64,000 bases of DNA, from the NCBI GenBank assembly GCA_036337015.1, contig JAYZEZ010000001.1, positions 1 through 64,000 on the forward strand, read 5' to 3'. Position 1 is the stretch's first letter; each line of letters opens with the position of its first letter. Shown one piece after another: positions 14,576-23,943 of the stretch. The translations under genes were made by a program, and so were the position numbers. The notes below the pieces were generated by a model. The model had not been told where the DNA came from. It saw only the letters and a program-made list of their open reading frames with translations, and made no database searches. Source of the DNA: Casp-alpha2 sp036337015 (lineage in GTDB: Bacteria > Pseudomonadota > Alphaproteobacteria > Rhodospirillales > Casp-alpha2).

Positions 14576-14651
14576 TGGTAGGCGCTACAGGGATCGAACC
14601 TGTGACAACCTGATTAAAAGTCAGGTGCTCTACCAACTGAGCTAAGCGCCC
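14576..14651 (-). tRNA. tRNA-Lys (UUU)
   Basis: A complete cloverleaf reads on the minus strand: acceptor GGGCGCT paired with AGCGCCT, D arm with TTGGTAGA, anticodon loop CTTTTAA (anticodon TTT), T arm CAGGTTCGATCCCTG, and an encoded CCA at 14576-14578. It lies 98 bp downstream of coaD on the same strand. Its 3' half is duplicated at 11720-11755, marking it as a likely integration target. Confidence 0.97.
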
Positions 14652-14749
14652 TCAAAAAATATCATAACAAAATATTTCAATCGGGAACATAAGAAGGGGT
14701 TTAGCTAGGGTCAATGAATTTTTATTTAAGATTTTCTTCCTACTCTAAA

Positions 14750-15259
14750 TTAATTACTCTTAGCAAATCTTTTAGCTAGCTGATCATGGACTGACTTAGA
14801 AACAAAGTGCCCTACATCGCCACCTAAACGTCCAATTTCTTTTACGAAACGCGAAGAAATAAACTGGTTATTATCCGATGCCATTAAAAAAACGGTTTCC
14901 AAATTTTTATTAAGCCGCGCATTCATTCCCGCCATTTGAAATTCATACTCAAAGTCAGAAACTGCACGCAAACCTCGGATAATTACAGATGCATTTTGTT
15001 GCTCAACAAAGTCTACTAGTAAATTATCGAACAACTTAACTCTTATGCGTTGAACTAGCTTTTCATCTAAATTGGAGATTTCCCCCAAAACCATAGTCAT
15101 GCGTTCTTCTGAAGAAAACATTGGATCTTTACCGGCATTTTCAGCAACGCCCACAATTAATTCATCAACAACTTGGGCTGCCCTACTGATAATATCCATA
15201 TGACCATTGGTAACAGGATCAAAGGTACCAGGATAAACACCAAATCTTAGACCACTCAC
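14750..15259 (-). CDS. coaD: Phosphopantetheine adenylyltransferase
   Basis: A 169-aa enzyme of coenzyme A synthesis transferring AMP from ATP to 4'-phosphopantetheine. The nucleotidyltransferase signature YPGTFDPVTNGH is at residues 9-20, and the C-terminal ISSRFVKEIG corresponds to the family ISSTxVRE motif. It starts at GTG (15257-15259), overlapping the gyrA stop (TGA at 15256-15258), so it is co-transcribed and translationally coupled with gyrA, an arrangement common in alphaproteobacteria. Confidence 0.96.
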   Translation of the reverse strand: MSGLRFGVYPGTFDPVTNGHMDIISRAAQVVDELIVGVAENAGKDPMFSSEERMTMVLGEISNLDEKLVQRIRVKLFDNLLVDFVEQQNASVIIRGLRAVSDFEYEFQMAGMNARLNKNLETVFLMASDNNQFISSRFVKEIGRLGGDVGHFVSKSVHDQLAKRFAKSN

Positions 15260-18129
15260 GATTCATCTTCCTTATTACTTTCTGCGTCTTCTTTCACCTC
15301 ATCATTAATCTCATTTTTTTCTAAAACCTTATCATTTTCCAAGTCTATCCTAGATTCCTCGACATTATCCAATTTCTTATCATTTTGCTCTTTTGCAATT
15401 TCATCTTCCTCATCATCCTCATGAACATCTTCCAGACGAGAAACAGATACAACTTTTTCACCATCAGCAGTATTAAAGACAGTAACACCTCTTGATGATC
15501 GGCCGATTATGGAAACGTTATCAATTGGACAGCGAATAATTTGACCACTATCTGCAACCATAACCACCTGATCTTCATCCTTAACGATAAAAGAAGCCGC
15601 AACACTAGTTTTTTCTTTACCTCTCGAAACATCAATATTAGCGATTCCTAGTCCTCCACGTCCTGCAATTCTATATTCATAAGCTGAAGTACGTTTTCCC
15701 TGACCATCAACTGAGATAGTTAAAATAAATTCTTCGTCACGAGCCATAGAGATAAATGGTTCTTTTTCAAGCTTTATCGCTAACTCTTCATCCCGCGCTT
15801 TATCTTCGTCGCGGTCCGTATAATCTCCTCCAGCCAACCGTCTTTTTGCATTTACTGCTTGAAGATATTCCTCACGTTCCCCGACTTCAATCTTCACATG
15901 CCGGAGAACTGACATAGCAATTACTTCGTCACCTTTTGACAATCTAATTCCACGAACACCCACCGATGTGCGTCCTGCAAACACTCGGACATCTTTAACT
16001 GGAAATCTAATGCACTTACCATCGCGAGCCGACAAGAGTATATCGTCTTCTTCACTGCAAGTGCTAACGCATATAAGCTTGTCGCCATCTTTTAATTTCA
16101 TGGCAATTTTACCATTAGCCTTTACATTAGAAAAATCCGATAAAGAATTACGTCGCACCCCACCCGATGCAGTTGCAAACATGACAAACAACTGATCCCA
16201 GGTTTTCTCATCCTCAGGTAGCGGCATCATTGTTGTGATAGTTTCACCATCATCTAATGGAAGGACATTAATGAGAGCCTTTCCACGGTTTTGGGGTGTG
16301 CCTAATGGTAATTTATACACCTTAAGTTTGTAAACTATTCCATTAGATGAAAAGAAAAGAACAGGTGTATGAGTGTTGACAACAAACACTTGAGAAACAA
16401 AATCTTCTTCATGTGTACTCATACCAGCCCGACCTTTACCACCGCGGCGCTGGGCACGATATGTACTAAGTGGCACACGTTTAACATAACCTGTATTAGT
16501 TACCGTAACTACCATATCGTCGCGCTGGATGAGATCTTCGATATCGTGCTCAAATTCAGAATCATCAATCAATGTTCTACGCGAATCAGCAAATTTTTCT
16601 TTTACATCGATTAATTCGGCTCGAAGTTCTGAATATAACTTTTCTCTCGAACCCAGAATTTCTAAATAGCCAGAAATCTGGTCACCCAGATCCTTTAGAT
16701 CTCCACCAATCTTATCCCGCTCCAAACCGGTTAAGCGATGCAACCTTAGATCCAGAATGGCTTTTGCCTGCACTTCGGTAAGTTTATAAACACCTTTGAC
16801 AACGCCTTGGCCTGGTTCATCAAGCAACGCAATCATCGCTTCAACTTCAGTCGCTGGCCAAGACTTTTTCATAAGGCCTTCGCGTGCTTCATTTGTGTCT
16901 TTAGCTTTACGTATTAATGCTATGATTTCATCAATGTTTGCTACCGCTATAGCCAAACCAACCAGCACGTGAGCTTTCTCACGAGCTTTACCCAGCTCAA
17001 ACACAGTCCGCCTACGAATAACTTCTTCACGAAATTCTACAAAGGCAACAATAATTTCTTTTAAGTTTAATAACTTAGGCTGACCATTGATGAGTGCCAA
17101 CATATTTACACCAAAGCTTGTTTGCAGAGGAGTAAACTTAAATAATTGTGCTAACACTACTTCAGGTTCCGCATCCCGTTTCAACTCAATAACTACACGC
17201 ACACCATTGCGATCAGACTCATCTCGAAGATCAGAAATTCCTTCAATTTTCTTGTCACGAACACATTCAGCCATAATTTCTACCATTCGTGATTTATTCA
17301 CTTGGTATGGGACTTCATGTACTACTATTGCTTGGCGTCCTTTGCGGACTTCTTCAAAAGAAGTCTTGGCACGCATTATTACCGAACCCCTACCGGTATG
17401 GTATGCTTGAACAATGCCATTGCGACCCATAATCAATCCACCAGTTGGGAAATCAGGTCCAGAAACTTGTTCATCAATTAACTGTTGGATGGAGATCCCA
17501 GGATCGTCCAAATAGGCACAACAAGCATCAATAACCTCTCCTAAATTGTGGGGAGGTATGTTGGTTGCCATACCAACTGCAATGCCACCAGCGCCATTGA
17601 CTAAGAGGTTAGGAAAGCCCGCCGGCAAAACAGATGGCTCGAATACTGTCTCATCATAATTAGGCTGAAAATCGACTGTGTCTTTATCAATATCCTCAAT
17701 AAGCGCTTGAGCAGATTTTGCCATACGGGCTTCAGTATAACGCATCGCAGCTGCCCGATCGCCATCCATGGAACCAAAGTTCCCTTGTCCGTCAATAAGA
17801 GTAAGTCGCAACGAAAAAAACTGTGCCATCCGTACCATGGCGTCATAAATCGCTTGATCACCATGTGGGTGAAACTTACCCATAACATCACCAACAATGC
17901 GTGCAGATTTACGGAAAGGCTTGCCAGCTTCGTAGCCACCTTCCTTCATGGCGTAAAGGATACGTCGGTGGACTGGCTTTAATCCATCACGAACATCTGG
18001 AAGTGCCCGTGATACAATTACACTCATCGCGTAATCAAGATAAGAAGACTTCATTTCATCTTCTAAAGAAACTGGCGTTATATCAGAATCGGAGCTCTCA
18101 GGGGATGCAGAATCAGGTGGTGACGTCAA
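15256..18129 (-). CDS. gyrA: DNA gyrase subunit A
   Basis: A 957-aa subunit of DNA gyrase. The N-terminal breakage-reunion domain has the catalytic tyrosine in AAMRYTEARM (Tyr131). The C-terminal beta-pinwheel domain carries the GyrA-box (QRRGGKG), which distinguishes it from ParC. The quinolone-determining stretch reads HPHGDQAIYDAMVRMAQ: the position equivalent to E. coli Ser83 is Gln92, while Asp87 is kept as Asp96. The C-terminus ends in a long, strongly acidic tail of about 55 residues. The first 20 residues are a Ser/Pro/Asp-rich leader. First gene of the gyrA-coaD pair. Confidence 0.97.
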   Translation of the reverse strand: MTSPPDSASPESSDSDITPVSLEDEMKSSYLDYAMSVIVSRALPDVRDGLKPVHRRILYAMKEGGYEAGKPFRKSARIVGDVMGKFHPHGDQAIYDAMVRMAQFFSLRLTLIDGQGNFGSMDGDRAAAMRYTEARMAKSAQALIEDIDKDTVDFQPNYDETVFEPSVLPAGFPNLLVNGAGGIAVGMATNIPPHNLGEVIDACCAYLDDPGISIQQLIDEQVSGPDFPTGGLIMGRNGIVQAYHTGRGSVIMRAKTSFEEVRKGRQAIVVHEVPYQVNKSRMVEIMAECVRDKKIEGISDLRDESDRNGVRVVIELKRDAEPEVVLAQLFKFTPLQTSFGVNMLALINGQPKLLNLKEIIVAFVEFREEVIRRRTVFELGKAREKAHVLVGLAIAVANIDEIIALIRKAKDTNEAREGLMKKSWPATEVEAMIALLDEPGQGVVKGVYKLTEVQAKAILDLRLHRLTGLERDKIGGDLKDLGDQISGYLEILGSREKLYSELRAELIDVKEKFADSRRTLIDDSEFEHDIEDLIQRDDMVVTVTNTGYVKRVPLSTYRAQRRGGKGRAGMSTHEEDFVSQVFVVNTHTPVLFFSSNGIVYKLKVYKLPLGTPQNRGKALINVLPLDDGETITTMMPLPEDEKTWDQLFVMFATASGGVRRNSLSDFSNVKANGKIAMKLKDGDKLICVSTCSEEDDILLSARDGKCIRFPVKDVRVFAGRTSVGVRGIRLSKGDEVIAMSVLRHVKIEVGEREEYLQAVNAKRRLAGGDYTDRDEDKARDEELAIKLEKEPFISMARDEEFILTISVDGQGKRTSAYEYRIAGRGGLGIANIDVSRGKEKTSVAASFIVKDEDQVVMVADSGQIIRCPIDNVSIIGRSSRGVTVFNTADGEKVVSVSRLEDVHEDDEEDEIAKEQNDKKLDNVEESRIDLENDKVLEKNEINDEVKEDAESNKEDES

Positions 18130-18391
18130 GAAATTATCCAGTTATTTCAATGCATTGTATAGAATTGGTTAAGATTATCAAAAATCTCTTCTTGAATACA
18201 TAAATCTAACATTTTTTGCCTCTGCAAACAATTAAAGGAGGCATAAAATAATAAAAAAATTGGCTATATTTTATAGGAATTATTGGCAAAAAAATATAAA
18301 TGAAACCAATATATTGACTACTACAAGTTCGAAATTTTCTTGGAACTAAATAGATATCTTTTTAATGTCAGAAATTGCGAATCAAAACTTT

Positions 18392-18862
18392 TCAAAAAGG
18401 TATGTCATCATCTAAGTTTTCGTCTGGTATAATATTTTCACCCCCATCATTAGGCAATCCTTCACCAGGAAGTTCAGGTTCACCATTGTACGGGAGCCCC
18501 TCATTGCTACTCGAACGAGAATCCAACATAGTCATAGTGCTGTTAAAGCCTTGAAGAACTACTTCAGTAGAATACTTTTTTATTCCATCTTGTTCGTATG
18601 AGCGAGTTTGCAAAGAGCCTTCTATATAAACTTTTGATCCTTTACGTAGATATTGCTCCGCTATATTTGCTAAACCCTCACTAAAAATCACAATCCTATG
18701 CCACTCGGTTTTCTCTCGGCGTTCCCCTGTACTTTTGTCCTTCCAATTTTCAGATGTGGCAATTGAGAAATTTACAATTTTTGCACCAGCTTGAGATTGG
18801 CGAATCTCTGGGTCACGACCCAAGTTGCCTACTAAAATGACTTTATTTACCGATCCAGCCAT
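18392..18862 (-). CDS. ssb: Single-stranded DNA-binding protein
   Basis: A 156-aa SSB with an N-terminal OB fold (VNKVILVGNLGRDPEIR, TEWHRIVIF, YIEGSLQTR), a Ser/Gly/Pro-rich linker and the C-terminal acidic tip DDDIPF that recruits replication and repair partners. A strong ribosome site (aaggag) precedes the ATG. It faces away from uvrA, the usual alphaproteobacterial order, but with a small extra open frame between them. No clear GTTC-N7-GTTC LexA box was found in the shared region. Confidence 0.96.
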   Translation of the reverse strand: MAGSVNKVILVGNLGRDPEIRQSQAGAKIVNFSIATSENWKDKSTGERREKTEWHRIVIFSEGLANIAEQYLRKGSKVYIEGSLQTRSYEQDGIKKYSTEVVLQGFNSTMTMLDSRSSSNEGLPYNGEPELPGEGLPNDGGENIIPDENLDDDIPF

Positions 18863-19087
18863 AAGAACTCCTTAGTTTCATAATGTAATTAATCATAAAC
18901 GTCTGTGCCCCTGCCCGCTAGTACCAAGAACGGTGGAATATGGGGATAACATCTCTAGGATTGCCTAGAAAGACTAAAAATAAAATAAGAAACTTATAGA
19001 AAATAATTTTAAAAATTTTTGTTTACCATTTATTGACATAGATCTACTAGCCTAATCAAAAATAAAATAAAAATTGATAGGCAATGT

Positions 19088-19270
19088 ATGCGATATTCAA
19101 CACATTTCATAGAATCGACAGAAAATTGGATTGTAGTAGATAATTTTTCTTACACCTTCACACCCAAACTATTCAATACTGAAAAATCTGCAAAAAAATT
19201 TGCTAAAACAAAAGAGAACGACTGGATTAATTTGATTAACTCTAAATTGCCTATTCAAGTTGCATCCTAG
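19088..19270 (+). CDS. Possible small protein between ssb and uvrA
   Basis: A 60-aa open frame beginning MRYSTHFIESTENWIVVDN with many Lys, Asn, Phe and Thr residues, and no membrane helix or known motif. A TTGACA hexamer (19033-19038) lies upstream, but no convincing -10 or ribosome site is seen. The composition looks protein-like (regular mix, two Trp) rather than random AT-rich translation, so it may be real. It could equally be a chance frame in the ssb/uvrA spacer. Confidence 0.35.
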   Translation: MRYSTHFIESTENWIVVDNFSYTFTPKLFNTEKSAKKFAKTKENDWINLINSKLPIQVAS

Positions 19271-19457
19271 CTAAGGTAGCTTTGCAAGTTTTTTTCTACT
19301 AATATGCCCCCTAATTAGTTTCATGAAGGCTTCAATTTAATTTTTCTTAACTCAAATAGATACTCAACCTAAATTATTTAAAAATTCATTTGCACCCTTT
19401 ACGTATGGGCACAAGCAATTTATGTCTGAGCTCTTATAAACTATTGTGAAAAATATC

Positions 19458-22355
19458 ATGTCACAAAAGATTAAGATTAGCGGTGCTCGCGAACATAATT
19501 TACAGAACGTCAAAATAGATATCCCTCGCGATAAGCTAACAGTGATAACTGGCCTAAGTGGATCAGGCAAATCAAGTCTTGCGTTTGATACAATTTATGC
19601 TGAAGGCCAGCGACGTTACGTTGAAAGCCTTTCGGCTTATGCACGTCAATTCTTGGAATTAATGCAAAAACCCGATGTAGACTCTATTGAAGGTCTATCT
19701 CCAGCAATTTCAATCGAACAAAAAACTACGTCACGTAATCCACGTTCAACAGTAGGAACAGTAACAGAAGTTTACGACTACATGCGCTTATTGTTCGCGC
19801 GCGTTGGAATTCCCCATTCTCCTGTTACTGGCCTACCAATACAAAGCCAAACTATTAGCGAAATGGTTGACCGAGTTATGGCTATACCTGAAGGTACAAG
19901 ACTCTATCTCTTAGCTCCCATTGTGCGTGGAAGAAAGGGTGAATATAAAAAAGAATTGCAAAGTATAGCTAAACAAGGGTTCCAACGTGTACGAATTGAC
20001 GGAACATTATTTGATATCGAAGATGCACCAAAACTTGATAAAAAAATAAAACATGAAATCGAAGTAATTGTTGACCGCATAGTAATTAAAAAAAACCTTG
20101 AAGTCCGGCTTGCAGATAGTTTTGAAACAGCAATGAATTTAGCTAATGGCATAGCTTTCATAGATTACGCTGACACTAACTCACCTGATATAAAAAAAGC
20201 AGAAAAAAAATCTGGCATTCAAGACAATACTCCTAAGGGAAGAATTGTCTTTTCTGCTAAATTTGCTTGCCCTGTATCTGGCTTCTCAATAGACGAAATT
20301 GAACCGCGTTTATTTTCTTTTAACAATCCTTTTGGAGCTTGTTCAGATTGTGATGGGCTAGGTACAAAGATGTTTTTTGACCCTGAGTTAATCATTAGTA
20401 ACGATAGCTTAACACTCAAAGATGGCGCCATTACTCCATGGAAAGACACATCATCGAAGTATTACGACCAAACACTTTTTAGTTTATCCAAGCATTTTGA
20501 TATTGATTTGAATGTACCTTTCAGTGATTTATCTAAAAAAACACGCGAAATAATTTTGTTCGGATCCGGCTCTGAAAATGTCAAAATGCATTATCATGAT
20601 GGACACAAGGCCTATGAAATTACTAAACCATTCGAAGGTGTTATACCTAATATGGAGAGACGCTGGAGAGAGACAGAATCATCATGGGTTCGCGAAGAAT
20701 TAAACAAGTACCAGAGCGTCACTAGTTGTAAGACTTGTTCCGGCTATCGCTTAAAACCTCAAGCTCTTGCTGTAAAACTAGATGACTTGCATATTTCAGA
20801 AGTTTCTGAAATGTCGATAGATAATGCCTTTATATGGTTTTCAGAACTGGAGAAAAAATTAAGCAAACAACAAAATGTGATTGCACGACGCATTCTTCGA
20901 GAAATTAAAGAGCGACTAAGATTCTTAAAAAATGTTGGCCTAGATTATCTATCACTCAGCCGTTCCTCAGGAACACTTTCAGGTGGGGAAAGCCAACGTA
21001 TCAGATTAGCATCACAGATAGGTTCAGGCTTGACTGGTGTATTGTATGTTCTTGATGAACCTTCAATAGGATTACATCAACGTGATAATGCAAGATTATT
21101 AGATACTCTTAAACGATTACGTGACCTTGGCAACACAGTAATCGTTGTAGAGCACGATGAAGAATCGATCACAAGTGCTGATTACTTAATAGATATGGGC
21201 CCAGGAGCAGGAATTCACGGCGGAAAGATAGTAGCTTCAGGCTCACCTAAAAAAGTTATGAAAAACCCGGAAAGCTTAACTGGCAAATATTTGACAAGAC
21301 TTGAGCAAATACCCCTACCTAAAAGTCGCAGAAGATTTCAATCAAATCACAAACTAGTTTTAAAGGGTGCAAGGGCAAATAATTTAAATAATTTAGATGT
21401 AAGCTTTCCATTAAGTACCTTTACTTGCATCACTGGTGTTTCAGGCGGTGGCAAGTCCACTTTAATTATAGAAACTCTCTATAAAGCACTAGCCCGCCGC
21501 ATTAATGGATCACGCTTTAATCCTGGCGAGCACGACGTAATTGAGGGCATAGAAAAAATTGATAAGATCGTTGATATAGATCAGTCTCCTATTGGTCGCA
21601 CCCCGCGCTCTAATCCAGCCACCTATACAGGTGCATTTACGCCAATTCGCGAATGGTTTTCAGGATTACCAGAATCTAGAGCCCGGGGCTACAAGCCTGG
21701 GCGATTCTCCTTCAATGTTAAAGGAGGCAGATGCGAAGCATGTCAGGGCGACGGCGTCATAAAAATTGAGATGCACTTCTTACCAGACGTCTATGTCACT
21801 TGCGACACTTGCCAGGGAAAGCGCTACAATCGAGAAACTTTAGAAATTCAATTTCGCAGGAAGTCTATTGCCGATATTCTTGACATGACTGTTGAAGAAG
21901 CTGCTGAATTATTTAAGGCTGTTCCAACTATCCGTGACAAAATGTTGACATTACAAAAAGTTGGCCTTGATTATATTCATTTAGGCCAGCAGGCAACAAC
22001 CCTATCAGGAGGAGAAGCTCAACGAGTAAAGCTAGCAAAAGAGCTAAGTCGTCGATCTACAGGCAAAACACTTTATATACTTGATGAACCAACAACAGGA
22101 CTTCATTTTGCTGATGTCAAAAAACTTTTGGAGGTGCTACATACTTTAGTCGATCAACATAATACTGTGATTGTCATTGAGCATAACCTTGAAGTAATCA
22201 AGACAGCTGATTGGATCATCGATCTTGGTCCTGATGGTGGCAACCGAGGTGGTAAATTAGTCGCAACTGGATTACCGGAAGAAATTGTAAAAATTAAGAA
22301 AAGTTATACAGGACAATACCTAAAGCCCGTTCTTGCCATCGGAAAAAAGGGATAA
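19458..22355 (+). CDS. uvrA: UvrABC excision nuclease subunit A
   Basis: A 965-aa damage-recognition ATPase of nucleotide excision repair. Typical landmarks are GAREHNLQNV at the start, Walker A GLSGSGKSSL, two ABC signatures (TLSGGESQRIRLA and TLSGGEAQRVKLA), second Walker A GVSGGGKSTL, and zinc-binding modules CSDCDGLG and CEACQGDG...CDTCQGKRYN. ATG at 19458 was preferred because homologues begin near MSQKIKISGAREHNL; a GTG four codons upstream is possible. Neither has a good ribosome site. Confidence 0.96.
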   Translation: MSQKIKISGAREHNLQNVKIDIPRDKLTVITGLSGSGKSSLAFDTIYAEGQRRYVESLSAYARQFLELMQKPDVDSIEGLSPAISIEQKTTSRNPRSTVGTVTEVYDYMRLLFARVGIPHSPVTGLPIQSQTISEMVDRVMAIPEGTRLYLLAPIVRGRKGEYKKELQSIAKQGFQRVRIDGTLFDIEDAPKLDKKIKHEIEVIVDRIVIKKNLEVRLADSFETAMNLANGIAFIDYADTNSPDIKKAEKKSGIQDNTPKGRIVFSAKFACPVSGFSIDEIEPRLFSFNNPFGACSDCDGLGTKMFFDPELIISNDSLTLKDGAITPWKDTSSKYYDQTLFSLSKHFDIDLNVPFSDLSKKTREIILFGSGSENVKMHYHDGHKAYEITKPFEGVIPNMERRWRETESSWVREELNKYQSVTSCKTCSGYRLKPQALAVKLDDLHISEVSEMSIDNAFIWFSELEKKLSKQQNVIARRILREIKERLRFLKNVGLDYLSLSRSSGTLSGGESQRIRLASQIGSGLTGVLYVLDEPSIGLHQRDNARLLDTLKRLRDLGNTVIVVEHDEESITSADYLIDMGPGAGIHGGKIVASGSPKKVMKNPESLTGKYLTRLEQIPLPKSRRRFQSNHKLVLKGARANNLNNLDVSFPLSTFTCITGVSGGGKSTLIIETLYKALARRINGSRFNPGEHDVIEGIEKIDKIVDIDQSPIGRTPRSNPATYTGAFTPIREWFSGLPESRARGYKPGRFSFNVKGGRCEACQGDGVIKIEMHFLPDVYVTCDTCQGKRYNRETLEIQFRRKSIADILDMTVEEAAELFKAVPTIRDKMLTLQKVGLDYIHLGQQATTLSGGEAQRVKLAKELSRRSTGKTLYILDEPTTGLHFADVKKLLEVLHTLVDQHNTVIVIEHNLEVIKTADWIIDLGPDGGNRGGKLVATGLPEEIVKIKKSYTGQYLKPVLAIGKKG

Positions 22356-22511
22356 GAAGCTCAATAGATATATCTAAAAAGTCAGTTAAGAAAATAGACC
22401 TTTTAGTAGAATAAAACAAAATCTTACTAACTCAAAGAATTATAAATTCGCTGACATTTACAAAGCTCTTATTTTCCAAGTAATTTATAAATCAAAAAAT
22501 AGGAAAACTGG

Positions 22512-23879
22512 TTGCCCCAAAAGAACATCTCCTTACCGGCTTGGTTATATTTGCTAATTGCTGTCCTTACTTTATTCGACGCATTCATCCAAGCTCCATT
22601 CTTGGCCCTACTCACATCAGTCCTCATCATCGCTTTTGTCATATTAGAATTCAAATCGATACCTTTAGCTCAAAAGATATCTGGTGGAGGTCTGATTTTG
22701 ATAGGCTTGATTGGAGCAAGTCAATCAGGAAATAGCATCAATATTTTATTTGATGGGATCGAAAGGTCACGTATCTTCTTACTATTGTTCTTTGCTGTCT
22801 CTTGGCTAGAGCAAACGGTTTCCCTTAGTCCTGCACTTAAAGCCACCAGAAAAACAATTATTAGTCAGCCGCCTGGAAGACGATATTTGTATTTAGCTTA
22901 TGGAGTTCATTTCATAGGCTCAGTTCTTAACTTAGCTGGGTTAAGTCTCTTGGCTAATACTATGAAAAATCAAAAAGATATTATTTTGCGCAACCGCATG
23001 GCAAGAGCAGTGATCAATGGATTTGGTAGTGCATCAAGCTGGTCACCCTTTTTTGTTGGAATGATTGTAGTTTTAAATGCATTGCCATCTCTGAACTGGT
23101 ATGACATCGGCCCCTTTGGCATGCTCCTAGCATTTGCTACTATCTCTTGTGGTTGGGCTTACGATCGTCTCATTCTTAGAACTTCTAAGTTTTCTAATGA
23201 AGAAATTAGTCCAGTGCCATTATCAAGTAAAAACTTCTGTCGTATGGCAGGAATAATTTTATCATTAATAGGTCTCGCACTACTTATAGTTGAGGCAACA
23301 GGCACTTCAATACCAGTTACTCTAGGACTGTTAGCTCCACCATTCGGACTTATTTGGTACACAATTATCAACAAAGACAAAAATTCTCTAGCTTACGGAG
23401 CAAAAGAATTTACTTTTAACGTTCTAACCAAACTACCAACTTTACGCAACGAAGTGATAGTCTTCGTCGCTGCCAATATTTTCGGTGTCGGTATCGCCAG
23501 CATTGTACCAACGGACAACCTAAGTAATACCATTAACACTTTTCTTCCCTGGGTAGATACAAGGATTTTTGCAATAATTTTTTTATTTTTACTAGCTAGC
23601 GCCATTGGCTTTCATCCAGTAATAACAATAATTGCTTTAACATCAATTTTGCCACCTGAAACACTCGGGCTATCCGATTGGGTAATTGGGCTAACCTACG
23701 CCGGAGTCTGGGGACTAAGCGCTATGATTTCCCCTTTTTCTGGCACGACACTCTTAGTCTCGCGTATAATTGGCGTACCTGCACACGTTATAGGTTGGCG
23801 ATGGATGCTGCCAACATCAATACTAAACGGAATCTCAATAGCTTTGATTGTCATAATATTACGACATTTGCTAGGTTAA
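22512..23879 (+). CDS. Multi-pass membrane protein, probable ion-transporter-like
   Basis: A 455-aa integral membrane protein with about 11-12 hydrophobic segments, resembling ion-transporter (IT) superfamily permeases in overall layout, including a GSASSWSPFF motif in the middle and SPFSGTTLLVSR near the C-terminus that look like paired re-entrant loops. The substrate is unknown. The start is a TTG with aggaaaa six bases upstream; no in-frame ATG occurs until well inside the membrane region. It sits between uvrA and trmFO on the same strand, 64 bp before trmFO. Confidence 0.65.
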   Translation: MPQKNISLPAWLYLLIAVLTLFDAFIQAPFLALLTSVLIIAFVILEFKSIPLAQKISGGGLILIGLIGASQSGNSINILFDGIERSRIFLLLFFAVSWLEQTVSLSPALKATRKTIISQPPGRRYLYLAYGVHFIGSVLNLAGLSLLANTMKNQKDIILRNRMARAVINGFGSASSWSPFFVGMIVVLNALPSLNWYDIGPFGMLLAFATISCGWAYDRLILRTSKFSNEEISPVPLSSKNFCRMAGIILSLIGLALLIVEATGTSIPVTLGLLAPPFGLIWYTIINKDKNSLAYGAKEFTFNVLTKLPTLRNEVIVFVAANIFGVGIASIVPTDNLSNTINTFLPWVDTRIFAIIFLFLLASAIGFHPVITIIALTSILPPETLGLSDWVIGLTYAGVWGLSAMISPFSGTTLLVSRIIGVPAHVIGWRWMLPTSILNGISIALIVIILRHLLG

Positions 23880-23943
23880 AAAATTTAAAAAGAATAAAAT
23901 TTCAATATTTTTTAATAACAAGAAATAAATCAAAAAGTTTTTT

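Larger units (their letters stand above)
11720..14614. mobile_element. Probable remnant of a tRNA-Lys-integrated element
   Basis: The block is bounded by two 36-bp perfect direct repeats, one of them the 3' half of an intact tRNA-Lys. The intact gene lies with its 3' end toward the block and the truncated copy is on the far side, exactly the geometry left by tyrosine-integrase insertion into a tRNA 3' half. Each copy has its own leftward terminator. Cargo is a DUF1538 membrane protein and two P-II-like proteins. No integrase gene is present, so the element appears fixed. A local tRNA duplication followed by partial deletion is the alternative. Confidence 0.55.

Noticed and set aside
18955..18968. 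Hairpin ctaggattgcctag upstream of ssb, considered as a terminator or ncRNA
   Set aside because: Stem of only five pairs with no T-run and no surrounding structure.
18863..19087. Search for a LexA (GTTC-N7-GTTC) box between ssb and uvrA
   Set aside because: One GTTC half-site is seen on the minus strand but no second half at the right spacing.
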